Assembly: GCA_000328965.1 (NCBI GenBank)
Contig: KB205945.1
Span: 1,674,001 to 1,738,000 of the forward strand
Length of the DNA stretch: 64,000 bases
From: Ascocoryne sarcoides NRRL 50072
Lineage: Eukaryota; Ascomycota; Leotiomycetes; Helotiales; Gelatinodiscaceae
Direction of reading: 5' to 3'
The translations under genes and the position numbers were made by a program. This document shows positions 25,207 to 36,746 of this stretch, piece by piece (positions within the stretch are counted from its first letter, which is position 1; each line of letters opens with the position of its first letter). The notes beneath the pieces were generated by a model that was not told the origin of the DNA, made no database searches, and was given only the letters and a program-made list of their open reading frames with translations.

Positions 25207-25923
25207 CAAGGAGGGGAATAATTGACAAAGAAAAGCGATGACTGTGGTGGATCTGCAGTGCGCTAGAGACTAATCGTAGAACGGTGGTCGAGCAGTTAAG
25301 AAGGACCGGGGCTTTCTGTTTAGCTCTTATCTCATCATTGTGCAGGATTTGATATATCATGTGGATTTGATATGAGTTGACGCATAAATATCTCTTAACA
25401 CTTGATAGTAATATGAATGAAATAAACCCCTAAGGGGATACTTGATGGTCATGCAATTTTTTCCTGCTTTCTATCGGTTTTCTTGGATGGGCAAGGACCT
25501 GGGGAATGCATTGCCTAGACAGGAGAGCAGGGCAAGCTTGGATTCTATTTCTATATCGGTCCTGGGTTCCTTCGTCCAGGACCTGCGGCTCTGAGGCTAA
25601 CTAGGAAATAACCTAGAGAACAATTTCGAGAGGCATTCAGCCATTTTTGGTGGCTCGCTTCTTCGTGTAATCAGGACATTACAACCTCGTCCTTTGGCAA
25701 GGAAGATAGAAGAGATGCAGTCCTGAGATGTTGTTTCTATCTACTGCGTGTGAACAAGAGCAGGACGAGCGTCCCTGTCAGGATGGCATTTGAGAGAGGA
25801 TAAGTACGAGAGGCAAAAGCGTTCGTTCTGACAAGATTCAATCAAAGCACGATTTCATTCCAGGGACTATCATAAATCAAAGCCCTAGGGTAGATCAAAA
25901 ACTTAAGATAACCTCCCGCAAGA
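25207..25923. other. Intergenic interval
   Basis: About 0.7 kb between the C2H2 gene and the small two-exon gene. Nothing recognisable beyond flanking sequence. Confidence 0.5.
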
Positions 25924-26267
25924 ATGCCACCCCTACCCCAAACAAGGTAACTAAATATCTCATTTCCTCTCAACTCCATATGCCAGATATCTCCCTCCCT
26001 CCCCCCTCCACCCCCCCAATAAAAACAACCAACACACTAACACCTTCAAACCAAAGCACCACAACACCACAACGTCCAAACCCTCAGTTACTCACCAAAG
26101 CCAACCTCAAAAACATACAGACCTCGCCTTCGAAACTGGAACTCTATCTTCAGCGGGACGAGATGTTTGAGAGGATCCCACTTGGGCTGAGCGGGAAGCG
26201 GGAAGATGGAAGGAAGATGGTTGGGAGTTGGGATGGGATGTGGAGGAGGGCTGAGCAGCTGAGGTAG
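25924..26267 (+). CDS. Small hypothetical protein, 77 residues, two exons
   Basis: Not a family I can name. A 23-bp first exon (25924-25946, MPPLPQT) is joined to 26057-26267 across a 110-bp intron that has GTAACT, a well-placed CACTAAC branch point 16 bp before the AAAG acceptor, and a closed frame. An unspliced alternative starts at ATG 25980 (95 residues). The C-terminal half (SPSKLELYLQRDEMFERIPL and SWDGMWRRAEQLR) is amphipathic and rich in charged and aromatic residues, unlike the low-complexity Thr/Pro N-terminus, which is why I think it is real. It lies about 590 bp from the 3' end of the convergent membrane-protein gene. Confidence 0.45.
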
Positions 26268-26858
26268 TGTTTGGGTGGTGAGGGAGGTGTAGAAGGCGGT
26301 GGTGGGTAATAATGCTGGAGGGAAGAGAGGTCGGGATTTATAATGCAGGATATGTATTGAGAGGTGGAAATAATTGTCGGTCCTAACATAAGGTAAGAGG
26401 CTATGCGGTGGGCAAAGCACCATCCAGACCTTCCACGTGAGACTCTGACACTTAATCAGTTTGGGTCGATCCGCTTCCTATTTTGCTTCCCTTTTAAGCG
26501 AAGGTTTCGTTTCCAATCAACGTTTCACCCTTTCAAGTATCATCCCAATAGACCCAGCGAAAAACATAGCGTGTGACGAAATATCGATGAAACATAATGT
26601 ATCCATAAAAGCAGACGTCGACTTACGCGTTCCTCCCCCCTTCACATTGCATGTCTAAAACCAGTTTTCATTCAAGGGCTGTCTCCACAGCTTTCTTGGC
26701 ATTAAACAATACTCTCTCCTATAGAAAACAAATAAGGGGAAAACAAATAGGGTATCGAAAAAGGGCCGACAACTCCATCCCAAGAACGCCTCTACTACGT
26801 AACGCTTATGACCAACCCTCATGCCCCATCTAAAATTAACCTCCCGCATCCTATGCAT
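26268..26858. other. Intergenic interval between convergent genes
   Basis: About 0.6 kb of 3' flanks of the 77-residue gene (+) and the multi-pass membrane protein (-). No feature recognised. Confidence 0.5.
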
Positions 26859-28869
26859 CTAATGAAACCTCAATCGCACAATAGAAAATAGCATATTCTG
26901 AAGCACGTGAACCATGACCACAACACCAGTAGGCAAGAGTTCAGGCCACATACCCAAATCTTGCTTCGCCTCTCCCGTGATATCGACTTTCCAACCATAC
27001 CAAAGTATCCTCCGCACAATCCAAGCTGCTGTAATTTCACATCCCCACGTCACGGCAGAAGCGTAGAATGTCAACCCGAAATCATATCCTTCTCCACCAC
27101 CAATTGGGAGTGAACCGCTATCATCTGGTGGAGGTGTCATATTCTGCTCATCGAATGCGAAATAAGGATACACGTCTTTGTTGCTCCCATAATGTAACAC
27201 CAGGATAGAGCCCAAAAAGGCGAGCATAGAGACGTTCTCAGCCAATGAGCGGATGAAAATGTTCCGTGCACAAAACTTTTGATATGCCGGGAGAGTCTGC
27301 CCGTTGATTGTGAGGACTTGAAGGATATAATGAAAAGGTTTCGAAATCGTGAGAGGGGCCAGAACAATCAGAAATGTTGAGGATAGGACTTGCAGCATAA
27401 TAAATTGCTGGGGAGAGCGAAGCCTGGCGTATAAGGCACGAACGTATGTTTGGTAGGTTAATGAAAAGTATCTTTCTGAGAGTTAGCCAGGGAATATTAG
27501 ATCTATAAGAATCACCTACAGTTTGAATATCCAACCCAGAGGATAACTCCCAACCCTCTCTCCCTCATTTCCTCCTAAAATCCAACCAACCAACCCATCC
27601 AAGAGATGCACTGTTGCTGTCCAAGTGTAGACATAAACAAGTGTCTGCCAAGTGTTGTGTGGTAGAGTTCGTAAATACGTCTCTCCATATGCCTCTCCAA
27701 TGACGTATGCCAACATACCGATATACAGAGCTGCACAAAACCATATAAACCTCATAAAACTTGCTGGAATCCACCGTCTCCTCAAAGCTAAGTTTCGCTC
27801 ACGCCCATTGGCATCGGAAGCAAGGGCTACTTCCAGAGGGGCGTCTGGATCGAAAATAGCAGCTTGTTGGATATGTCCCCTGCGAGGTCTATCTCGAGCT
27901 GCAATTGTTTCGGTATCACCTGTCCACCAAGAGCTTGTGAACAGCCTTTGAGTGTCCGATAAAGCATTTCTTAGCCCTAAATGCCGCTCGTGGTTTAAGA
28001 GGATCGTACAAGCTAAAATAAGTGGCATAGCCATGGTGAAGAATGTCCAACATATCCATGCAGTGTTATGCTTGGTGAAGTAGCGTGATTCGGGAAAGAA
28101 GTATATAGGAATCGGGACTACTATTGATATGATAGCAATGAGAGAAATTGTAAAGGGGAAGCCAAGGCTTTCCGGCCACCTGTTTTGGAGGTTAGCACAG
28201 CGCATGATGCTTCAAGGAAGTTTTGGGATTACCTACCAATTCAAGCTGTAAATGTTGAACACCTTGGTAACCCACATCAATGCAATGATATTATACAGCC
28301 CGTAGTATACAAATAGGAAGAACCAGAAATTGATCTCAACTCGCGCTTCTCCGTGACCTGGTATCTTGTGTCCAGTTATACCAAATGTAAAACCATCGGT
28401 ATCATCATCCGGTATGTCATACTGTGGAAATGGTAGGGCACACCAAATTACAGCCTTGGGGTTGTTAGCATTATGTACTTTGCAAAGTCAAGTGGAACCC
28501 CACCATAGCAGCGGGCAATACAGCCAGTACTATCCATCTCGACCACCATTTATCGACTATCTTCGCAACGGCAGCTTGCTTCGGTTCCAACCAGAGATCT
28601 CTTTGCGTTCTTTCCCACCTTCGCAGCGCGCCCATATCTTCCACTTCCAACAGATCACCTTCATCGCTATCGGCGTCGCCGTCTCTAAAGTTTGTGCCAT
28701 ATCTCGCAAATCCTCCACCTGTTAGGCTACCGAGGAAGCTATTTCTTTGGCTTCGCCTGCCCTGCCTTTGGACGTCTGGGACGGCCCGGAATCGACCTAG
28801 TAATGGGGAACTATCGGTTGCGGGAGTTCGAGATTCGCTGCCTTGCTGGAAAGCAAAGAAGGACGGCAT
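26859..28869 (-). CDS. Uncharacterised multi-pass membrane protein (about 10 segments)
   Basis: Unknown function; no family named with confidence. Minus-strand exons 28869-28504, 28454-28237, 28179-27520 and 27471-26859 encode 618 residues, and total length and all phases agree. The cytoplasmic-looking N-terminus (1-105) carries a SSPLLGRF motif reminiscent of acidic/dileucine sorting signals, and an acidic patch (DADSDEGDLLEVED). About ten hydrophobic segments follow, for example WIVLAVLPAAMAVIWCALPF (spanning the first intron), FWFFLFVYYGLYNIIALMWV and ELLPTGVVVMVHVLQNML. Intron 1 (49 bp) uses an unusual GTGGGG donor with an excellent GCTAAC branch. It is accepted because only this choice restores frame and makes a continuous membrane segment. 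A transporter or organelle-membrane role is possible but unsupported. Confidence 0.8.
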
Positions 28870-31800
28870 TCCATCCCCTTAAAATTAAGCTCTTTTTATA
28901 TGTACAAACGGGCGATGAGCATATTTACATGCTAATTGTCGGGTGAAGAGGATGCAGCGTTTGCAAGTATTATTATGTTGTTTGTTGGGAGGTTCACATG
29001 CCCACTAAGGAATGCTGCCCCGATACGCACGTGCCTCTTCCTGCCAATGCATTTTGACTTCCAACTGGCAATCATCACCCTTCCTAATGCTTTCTTAAAC
29101 CGTTACTCATCCAGTCAAGTTTACCTTTCCCATCCCGTCCTTGGTTATTCGTATTGTTTTTTTTTTCACTCGATTCTATTCCTGGTCCGTGTAAATATCG
29201 TTGCTGCATACTGTCTTTATATGCAAACTGCAGTTGGTCTTCATACAAATAAATGTACCGGTGCTTGGCATGGTATATTTATCCTTGGCCAGCCGAGTCA
29301 ACTACCTCGGTGTCAATCTTTGGTGACAATGCCAGTGGCGGTGTAGTGGTACATCTCATTCTAATGGCAACTCTCATATTCGCCGTAGGACATTGAGATG
29401 GAACCTCTTGATTGATTTCTAGGTACTTTTCCATGTTGGAATCGGAAGACAATTGTGCCAGCCTTGCAGACCGTACCGTGATTGGGTAGCCTTGCTGTTT
29501 GACCAAGGTCGCCGTCTCCTATGAAATTTTGTTGGTTGGGTAAGTCCAAAAAAATCTCAGTTAGGCACATTATATTTCTGTGGTAAGTTTGGTATATGCG
29601 GCTATTCTAATATGCATGATGCTGTAAGGTCTCTTTGAGCAAGTAGCCTTGCACCAAAGCTATTAATTGCTGGCTTGCTAACTTGTCATCCTACTTTGTA
29701 CACGTAGTAGTATTACAAATCTATTGATCCTGCTAGAAGAATCTTTTTGTATCTCTTCGTTTCGAATTTCTGTTTTCTTATGAATATTTATCCTGCGATC
29801 GTGTTTAAACAGCTTGTTGGGAGATACAAGCCGTGCGACTGTGAAATAGTCCAGAACGAAAAGTCTGAAGCTGATAATGGCACAAGCGGCTGCACATGTT
29901 ACAAGAATAGAATGCTTAAATCTTGGTACAAAAAGATCATAATGACTTATCGCCATAAGCTATAGGTGCGTCGAGCCGGGGTTGCTCCAGATGGGCACAG
30001 CGAGGATATAGGCTAGGAATTGCGGATCGCATGTATTTTGAGTCACTATATGTTTCGGATGTTAAATCTTCCTTGCAGGTGTTCCGGCAATACTGGGGTT
30101 CAAACCGCTTTATCTAACCTTCTAGAGATTCGGTTATACCTCACTTTGGTCTATTCGTATAACGGAGGCTGGCCCCATAACTCTGTTTATGAAATCAAGG
30201 CGTTGAACCCCCGAGTGGGGTGGCAGTTCCGCAAAGGGGGTTAGCACTACTCGTGAGGCGAATTCCTGCCAGGTACATACTCCGTAGGCATTGTTAACCC
30301 CTTGATGGGGTAACCTACCTCGAACTCTGGTATCCCATACAGCTACCATCACGTGGTCGACGATGGGCAAGTTGCCCGTTCCTTATGATCCAGCAGTCAC
30401 AACTTGATAGTAACTTTCTCCGCTGGGCCGGGGAGAGGCTGTAAAATCTCAGAATAAGTGCCAATCGTGAGTGGTCTACGGTATGTGCCCAAGAGGAAGG
30501 GAAGGGAGGAAGATGGCAATGGCAAGAGCAAGATTGTCAACGAAATAGGCGATGCCACTTTTCCTCGCCTTATCGATAGTGATTTTCGTGCGCTTCACTT
30601 CTTTAGGCAACATACTCTCTGCAGCTACCTCGTCGATGTGCATTGGCTGTGGGTAACACGACATCGCAGGCAGATAAATCGGGTAGATCTTGGAGAAATT
30701 CAATAGCGTAACGTTGAACTGTCGACGGTCTCCCCAGTTTCGGGTGGTAGGCCCTACTCCGCGGACGGGTTCCGGGTGGGAGGTCGAGTTGACTTGGAAG
30801 AGCGTAAAGAGAGACGAGCGGCTGCGAGGCTGTGAGAGGGCAGGTAGCACGGTGGTATCTTATCAGGCGCTCCATACCAGTGCAGAAAGACACACATGTG
30901 AAATGCGAATCGATGACTCTTCAGGATCAGTGTCTTGTCAGCCACGACGTGGGGCAAGTTCTAGAATCCACGGCGATACTGTATGGTGGTTGGGATGAAA
31001 AGGAGCACGCCGTGAAACCGGGGCCCATTCGGGGTAGGGGGAGTATCACCTCATCGGCTCGAAGGCCTTTTGTTCTGGCCGAGATATTAGATCTGTTCTT
31101 TCAAGGAAGGGAAAATAGCTGTGGTATACGGCGGTACCGAAATCGGCAACTCGGACAGAGTTGCGGTGCTATGTATAGCAGATAGAGTGGGGATGGGGTG
31201 ACGGATGAAGCGTTGAGGCCATGGCCATGGCTGAATCCAAGTATTCCGTGGATGGGTTTCCGAATAGGTATCGGGGGGGGAGTGAGAGAGAGCCCTCACA
31301 CGGTGGGCTTTGTGTTGAGCGTAGCGAGCCGCAAGGGGAGGGAGTGTATAGAGAGCAAATCTGAGTAGCAGTTGAAGATATGGAGAGAGATGGCTATTAT
31401 TCACCCACGCACTTGCTTTACTCTACTCTTTCTCTTCACTCGTCAGGCCGCAACACAATACAACACAACACAATCACTACTACTACTACTACCTTCCTCG
31501 CAGCTCGGTTCCGTCGTAGTCTTGACAGTCAGCCTTCCCTCCCCCCTCCCCCCTCCATCTCCCTCCCCTCACCGCCGTCGGTCTCTTCTCTTCTCCATCT
31601 CCAACCGTCCAAAGGGACAGCCAACAACCGCGCCCGTTGTACTCCCACTGGCCCAACCTTGCATCCTGCCGACGGCCCTAAGCCCCACCCCACCAACTTC
31701 ATATTCAGCTTGACCACATCAGGAAGTATTTTCTTCAACTTCGCCTTCATCTCTCGTCCATCTCACGCTCCCCTGCTTCCTGGTAGCAGGCAAACACGCC

Positions 31801-31973
31801 TATTGCGCATTCACTCGAGAGCCTTTTTCTTAGCTAGACGCAATCCACCCCCAACCCACCGAAAACCACCGCAGCCATCCATCCATTCCCCGTCCCTGAT
31901 TTTTTTGTCGGTTGCATATCAGAACTCCCAACCACAAACCCTCTCCCACCTCTCTTCCTCTTCCTTCTCTACG
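28870..31973. other. Gene-free interval upstream of apt1
   Basis: About 3.1 kb between the start of the membrane-protein gene (-) and apt1 (+). No gene supported: open frames are short, overlap in several phases, and often start with non-ATG codons. A GGGGTTAAC-type palindrome lies near 30290. From about 31.4 kb the plus strand becomes strongly pyrimidine-rich, with ACACAA and CTA repeats near 31450-31500 and C-tracts at 31540-31570. This is the likely promoter and 5' UTR of apt1. Confidence 0.5.
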
Positions 31974-32888
31974 ATGACCGCCCAACACTCCCCCGCTGCT
32001 CTCCCACCAAGCTCTTCAGACGCAAAAGACAATGCCCCGAGACTTGAGCCCGAGTCCACCACCTCTTCCGCCAGTGCCTCCGAACTCGCCAGTACAAAGT
32101 GAGTATATGCTATGCGGCTTTCTCTCGGCTCGTCTTTTTCGGAAGAGATTTTTTTTCTCTTCTCGATATTACATCCTCCCCGACTCCAAGACGCAACCCC
32201 TTTCTTGTTTACCTTTGAAACGATTATTCGATTGAAAGATGCTAACCACACCGTTTATCTCAGGTTAAAGCTGCGTGCTGCCCTTCGACAATTTCCTGAT
32301 TTTCCAATCCCCGGCATCGATTTTGTTGACATCCTTCCGCTCTTCGCTTCGCATTCAATTCACACCCTGCTTATACGAGCATTGGAATTGGAAGTCCTTC
32401 GATTCAACAATGGCGTGAGGCCCGATGTCATTATTGGCCTCGATGCCAGAGGATTCTTGTTTGGCCCGAGTCTCGCACTGAGACTGGGCTCGAGTTTCGC
32501 CCCCGTCAGAAAGCGCGGGAAATTGCCTGGCCCTACTGAGGAGGCTTCTTTCGAAAAAGAATATGGACAGGATTATTTCCAAATTCAGAGCGATGCCGTG
32601 AAGCCAGGGCAGACAGTACTGGTGGTGGACGATATTATTGCTACTGGTTAGTTACTGCCTTATTGTGATGCCAAATCATAACTTTTTTCTCTCTCTGAAC
32701 AAGCCAAATCTGACTAAATCTGTGCTACAGGCGGATCTGCTGGAGCAGCTGGAAAACTAGTCGAGAAACTTGGTGGGAATCTAATTGGGTACCTTTTCAT
32801 CCTCGAACTCGACTTTTTAAAGGGCCGCGATAAGCTCACCGCTCCGGTCGCGACACTTCTCCGGGACGATATGAAGGCCGACAAGTAA
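31974..32888 (+). CDS. apt1: Adenine phosphoribosyltransferase
   Basis: Purine salvage enzyme that converts adenine and PRPP to AMP in the cytosol. Three exons, 31974-32098, 32264-32646 and 32731-32888, encode 221 residues. Intron 1 is long for this window (165 bp), with GTGAGT and GCTAAC...CTCAG; intron 2 splits the PRPP-binding loop. The core starts at LKLRAALRQFPDFPIPGIDF (about 43), as in other APRTs, and includes VIIGLDARGFLFGPSLAL and the PRPP loop VLVVDDIIATGGSAG (about 161-175). The first 42 residues are Ser/Ala/Pro-rich and precede the point where most family members begin. An unspliced upstream reading from 31380 runs through pyrimidine repeats and is not preferred. Confidence 0.95.
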
Positions 32889-34137
32889 CAGCCAATATTT
32901 CGATATCTAATATTTAGTGTGTATCTGGTGTTGGGGGCGTTGTTCAACATAGAGTTCGTCGCTGCATTTTCGGCATTTTCGGAAAGAGGATACGTTGTTC
33001 ATGGACAGCGGGTTGGATACCTCTCAAAATGCAATCTTACATCAGGATGGATAAATCATTAGTTGAGGATGGCCGTGATGAAGCTTGCGTTCCTTCAGCA
33101 AATGCCATCTCGATACACTGCAGACGCTACTTGCAAAGGCTGCTTTTGTGCGACTTCTATACCGGCCGACGTACTTAGATATGGCCTCAACAAATCGATC
33201 TGCGGAGCTTTATTTGGACAACTATCTTGCCATCTACTTCCCTCATATTTCTTCTCCCCTGCCGTATCTTTGCGTTCTTATAGATGTCATTTCATATTTC
33301 TTCGGAGTAGTTCTCAAGCTTTCACTAAAAAGAACGCTGCACACCATTTACCTAATTCTCCCTGCCCCTACATTTTCGTTGGGTTTTCCAAAGCACTGAT
33401 CAACAGTGGTACATGCTCTACCATCTCTATGAATCAACTCATATCTAACCTACACATGGAGGATCAGCTCCGCAGCTCCTCGCCGACGTTGCACAGCCAA
33501 CTGTCGACATTGAGGGGTTGGGGAGATAGCTATATGAGGGATATACTTGTAAGAAGAGGGCGTGGTAGATCTCGGGAGCATTGCGCAAACCCGAGAAAAC
33601 GATCGGACATCAGCTTCCAGATAATAGGAATAGGCTTGGGTAAATTCCGTTGGTGCTACCGGTTCCATGTAATGAGTAACCATTCCACGTTAAGTCGGCG
33701 ATATGCAGTGCTCCCTCGAACATCTGTGGGTCTGCTTCGTTTCTGGAAGACGAAAAGTCACATCATTGAAGTGTCAAAATAGACAGTGAGCACTGCAACA
33801 GGCGCCGGTTCTAAATTAGATAACCTTTTACAAATTTCCGAAGCTACTCGTATTTGTCGCTGAATAGTCCTTGTGCCATACCTCTAACCTCTAATTCTAT
33901 CATCGCCCCCCTAGTTCTGGGAAGTTGGGAACTCTGCTCTCTCTGTACATCTCCAAAATCGACGAGGAAACGAAAAGGGAGTCGCAAAATCAAAACTCTC
34001 AATCAAGAACAGCAGCCTTGCTGGCGAGGCTGAAAACCGGTGTTTTGGTCTAATTACTCCGACATTCACCTAAACCTTTTTGAAGCAAACAACCACTCGC
34101 TCGTACTTCACTTCCTTAGGCTCCTCCTATCATCGAG
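32889..34137. other. Intergenic interval
   Basis: About 1.25 kb between apt1 and the Vps38-like gene. It includes a 239-codon open frame at 33063-33782 that shows no domain, has repetitive Cys/Phe/Ser-rich composition and no promoter context. I treat it as spurious. Confidence 0.5.
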
Positions 34138-35904
34138 ATGGCCGTCGAGCCATCGCGGCCGTTGCTCCTCTCGCAGAATAGGAAGATACGACATCTGCAG
34201 GGCATATATATACGGAACTTGACGCTGTTACGGCCACGCGGGCGAACAATCGATGATGGTGGTCTCAATAAGACTCCCCAAAAGCTCGAAGCTCTACGAG
34301 AGCCACAACTTCATCATGCGCATTCTTCGGGGGCTCTTCGAGCGCCCAACCTTCGTCGGGCGAGTGCGAACTGGGCTGGAACGACTCCGGATTTCCGCCA
34401 GAAGAAACTCGAAGACGTGATCGATAGCAGGATGGCAGATACGTTCTTTACATTACACTGCGAAGGACAGAATGATCCCATATACATCAGCGAGGTGGTA
34501 GAAAAGGCGATGAATCCTACATTTCGATTTTTTGATCTTTCCGGATTCGGTCCTACGATTACACGTCGAGATACTTTGACTGTTAGGGTATGGGTGAAGA
34601 GACACGATTTTGTGCCCCTCATTGAAGAGGAGGTTAATCTTCAGTCGCTCCAGTTCATTGGAGCTCTAGAGGACCATTCCTTCCCACCAAATTGCATTCT
34701 TTTCCATCTTATCGATGGCATTTATACAATCGACCTCGCTTCAAAGCCTCCCAGACCGAAGGATGCTCCGTCCTTGCCAACCTCCTCATACAATGCTTTG
34801 ATGCGCCTTTCGAATCTTGACGACTCGATACAGGATGCATTGGCCACAAGGGAAGAGTTAGCAGCACAAATAAATGCAATTCTAAGCTCGACAGCTGTGG
34901 ATGAATCTCTTCAGGCAAAAGAGGGCGCTTCTCTTGCTTCTCGATACGTTAGTTCGGAGCGCAAGCTTCTGAAATCCTCAATTCGACGGCGAGCGGAACT
35001 CAAAGCATCGATATTGGCACGCAATAAAGCCATACAAGCAGGGAAAGACATGCAAGCCCGGGCACTAGAGGATATCAACGACGCCCAGGAAAAGTTGTCT
35101 AGTTGTCGAACACTTCTGACTAATACAACTTCTGAAATACATGGCCAGCGACGACGAATATGTGAAGAACTCCTTGAGATATTTCCCATCGAGCCAACGA
35201 CCCATCCGCTATTATTCACCATCTGCGGACTTGCTCTCCCGAACTCCAACTTTGATGATGTAGATGAAGAAGTAGTATCTGCAGCACTTGGGTACGTTGC
35301 TCGGATAGTCGATATGCTGCAGTATTACCTATCTATTTCACTTCCATATCCGATATCTCCTTACAACTCCCGCTCCGTGATTCAAGACAACATCTCCATC
35401 CTTGCAGATAATCAACGTGTGTTTCCTTTGTACATGAAAGGCACTGCCCGTTTTCGTTTTGACTATGGTGTATTTTTACTTAATAAAGACATTGAGTGTC
35501 TGGCGGAAAGCCAAGGCTTGAAGGTGATGGATATCAGACAAACGTTGCCGAATCTGAAGTATTTGCTCTACGTGTGTAGCGCAGGAAATAGCGAGCTCCC
35601 AGCGCGGAAGAGGGGGGGCATCAGAGGCTTGTTGACGGGACGTGGTATGGAACTTGGCATTGAAAGTCGTAGGGGGAGCACGTCTAGTAGTGTCAATGCG
35701 GGACAGGGAGATCTAGCCAGAAGAGCTTTGGAGAGTGCGGTGGAGATTAAAGGGAAAACGGATGGAACTAGGAATGGAAATGGAAATGGAAATGGAAATG
35801 GAAATGGGGTTAGGGATGCGCATAAACATGTCATGGACCTACCTTTTGGAGGCAAGGTACAGAGTCTGAGGACTAGTGGGTTGAGGGAAAATCTCATGAG
35901 ATAG
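34138..35904 (+). CDS. vps38: UVRAG/Vps38-like subunit of PI3-kinase complex II
   Basis: Member of the Atg14/UVRAG family, whose members partner Vps34, Vps15 and Atg6/Beclin in class III PI3-kinase complexes for endosomal sorting. The 588-residue intronless frame has an N-terminal RKIRHLQGIYIRNLTLL segment, a C2-like beta region (about 100-200, TFFTLHC...YTIDL), a long coiled coil (about 220-347) and a C-terminal BARA-like region (ICEELLEIFPIEP...GLALPNSNF...QYYLSISLPYPISPYNS). The visible C2-like region and the lack of N-terminal Cys repeats favour Vps38/UVRAG over Atg14; this assignment is inference. Near the C-terminus a (GGAAAT)n microsatellite encodes an Asn-Gly run that may vary in length between strains. 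It is convergent with dph7, with about 840 bp between stop codons. Confidence 0.85.
   Translation: MAVEPSRPLLLSQNRKIRHLQGIYIRNLTLLRPRGRTIDDGGLNKTPQKLEALREPQLHHAHSSGALRAPNLRRASANWAGTTPDFRQKKLEDVIDSRMADTFFTLHCEGQNDPIYISEVVEKAMNPTFRFFDLSGFGPTITRRDTLTVRVWVKRHDFVPLIEEEVNLQSLQFIGALEDHSFPPNCILFHLIDGIYTIDLASKPPRPKDAPSLPTSSYNALMRLSNLDDSIQDALATREELAAQINAILSSTAVDESLQAKEGASLASRYVSSERKLLKSSIRRRAELKASILARNKAIQAGKDMQARALEDINDAQEKLSSCRTLLTNTTSEIHGQRRRICEELLEIFPIEPTTHPLLFTICGLALPNSNFDDVDEEVVSAALGYVARIVDMLQYYLSISLPYPISPYNSRSVIQDNISILADNQRVFPLYMKGTARFRFDYGVFLLNKDIECLAESQGLKVMDIRQTLPNLKYLLYVCSAGNSELPARKRGGIRGLLTGRGMELGIESRRGSTSSSVNAGQGDLARRALESAVEIKGKTDGTRNGNGNGNGNGNGVRDAHKHVMDLPFGGKVQSLRTSGLRENLMR
35771..35806 (+). 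repeat. GGAAAT microsatellite within vps38-like CDS
   Basis: Tandem GGAAAT hexamers encode an Asn-Gly dipeptide run near the C-terminus. The unit is a multiple of three, so copy-number change would alter length without shifting the frame. Confidence 0.85.
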
Positions 35905-36746
35905 CGTGATAGGATGAAGTATGTAGGAAACGTTGCTTTTAGGGTGCCTGTCCTAATGTATGAACTGATTTGTCTGATTGAAACTCAACCCTATGTTGAC
36001 CTGCTTCTTGTTGAATTCGAAGTTTGCGTATGCAAGAAAATGCTCGTGGCGCAAAGGATGCCTGGGAAAGAGAAGCCTCATTCCTGAGACCTTAAACCCC
36101 GATTCAAAGACATTAGTGAGAATTGATTATTCGGTTTCCGTCCCTCGGCGCTCGTGAACTCTTGTTTGTTTGTTTGGGTTGTATTTTGTTTTGTTTTGTT
36201 TTGTGGAGGGAGGGAGGGAGTAATGATCTTTTCCTGCTTTGTAAACGACGCCATCTTTTCGCTTAAAAAAAGGGGGGAGAAGAGTAAGAAGGACTAGATC
36301 GAAATAGAATGAATGCTAAATATGAGATGACAGGGACTTTAGCATGAGAGGGGTTTTTGTTCGGGTTGCGAAGTCATGACATGTGGTAGCTATGAAGGGG
36401 ATGTAAGAATTGGGTTAGTGTAAGCGGGTCAATTTCCCACTTCTGGTATTAGGTCATTAGAACCAAGAAGATGCTGTTAAGAGGCCATTCAACACGATTT
36501 GAACTCGAAACGCTGCAATAGATATTAGAGCTCCAGCTCGCCTTCATCTTGTCCAAAGAGACATTCTTCGACTGTTGGAGTGGTTCCCTTCAGCCTCTCA
36601 CTAAGGAACTCTGTGCTCGGGTGGGGATAGCCACTCAGATAAGACACCATTTTGAGAACGGGAAGCTTGTTCGCCACTACTATATAGTAAATCATTTCCT
36701 TGGGGTATTTCAAGTAGCCATTTGAGAATAGCAAGTGATCTCAATC
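35905..36746. other. 3' intergenic region between convergent vps38-like and dph7
   Basis: Contains a (TTTTG)n tract at 36184-36203 followed by (GGGA)n, probably part of the vps38-like 3' UTR or terminator region. A minus-strand open frame at 36525-36734 has a coding-like acidic end (SERLKGTTPTVEECLFGQDE) but only a TTG start and no splice link I could support. Confidence 0.5.

Noticed and set aside
31380..31973. Upstream in-frame extension of apt1 exon 1
   Set aside because: The sequence is pyrimidine repeats typical of a fungal 5' UTR, and the APRT core does not need it.
33063..33782. 239-codon plus-strand open frame after apt1
   Set aside because: No domain, odd Cys/Phe/Ser-rich composition, and overlapping frames of similar quality in other phases.
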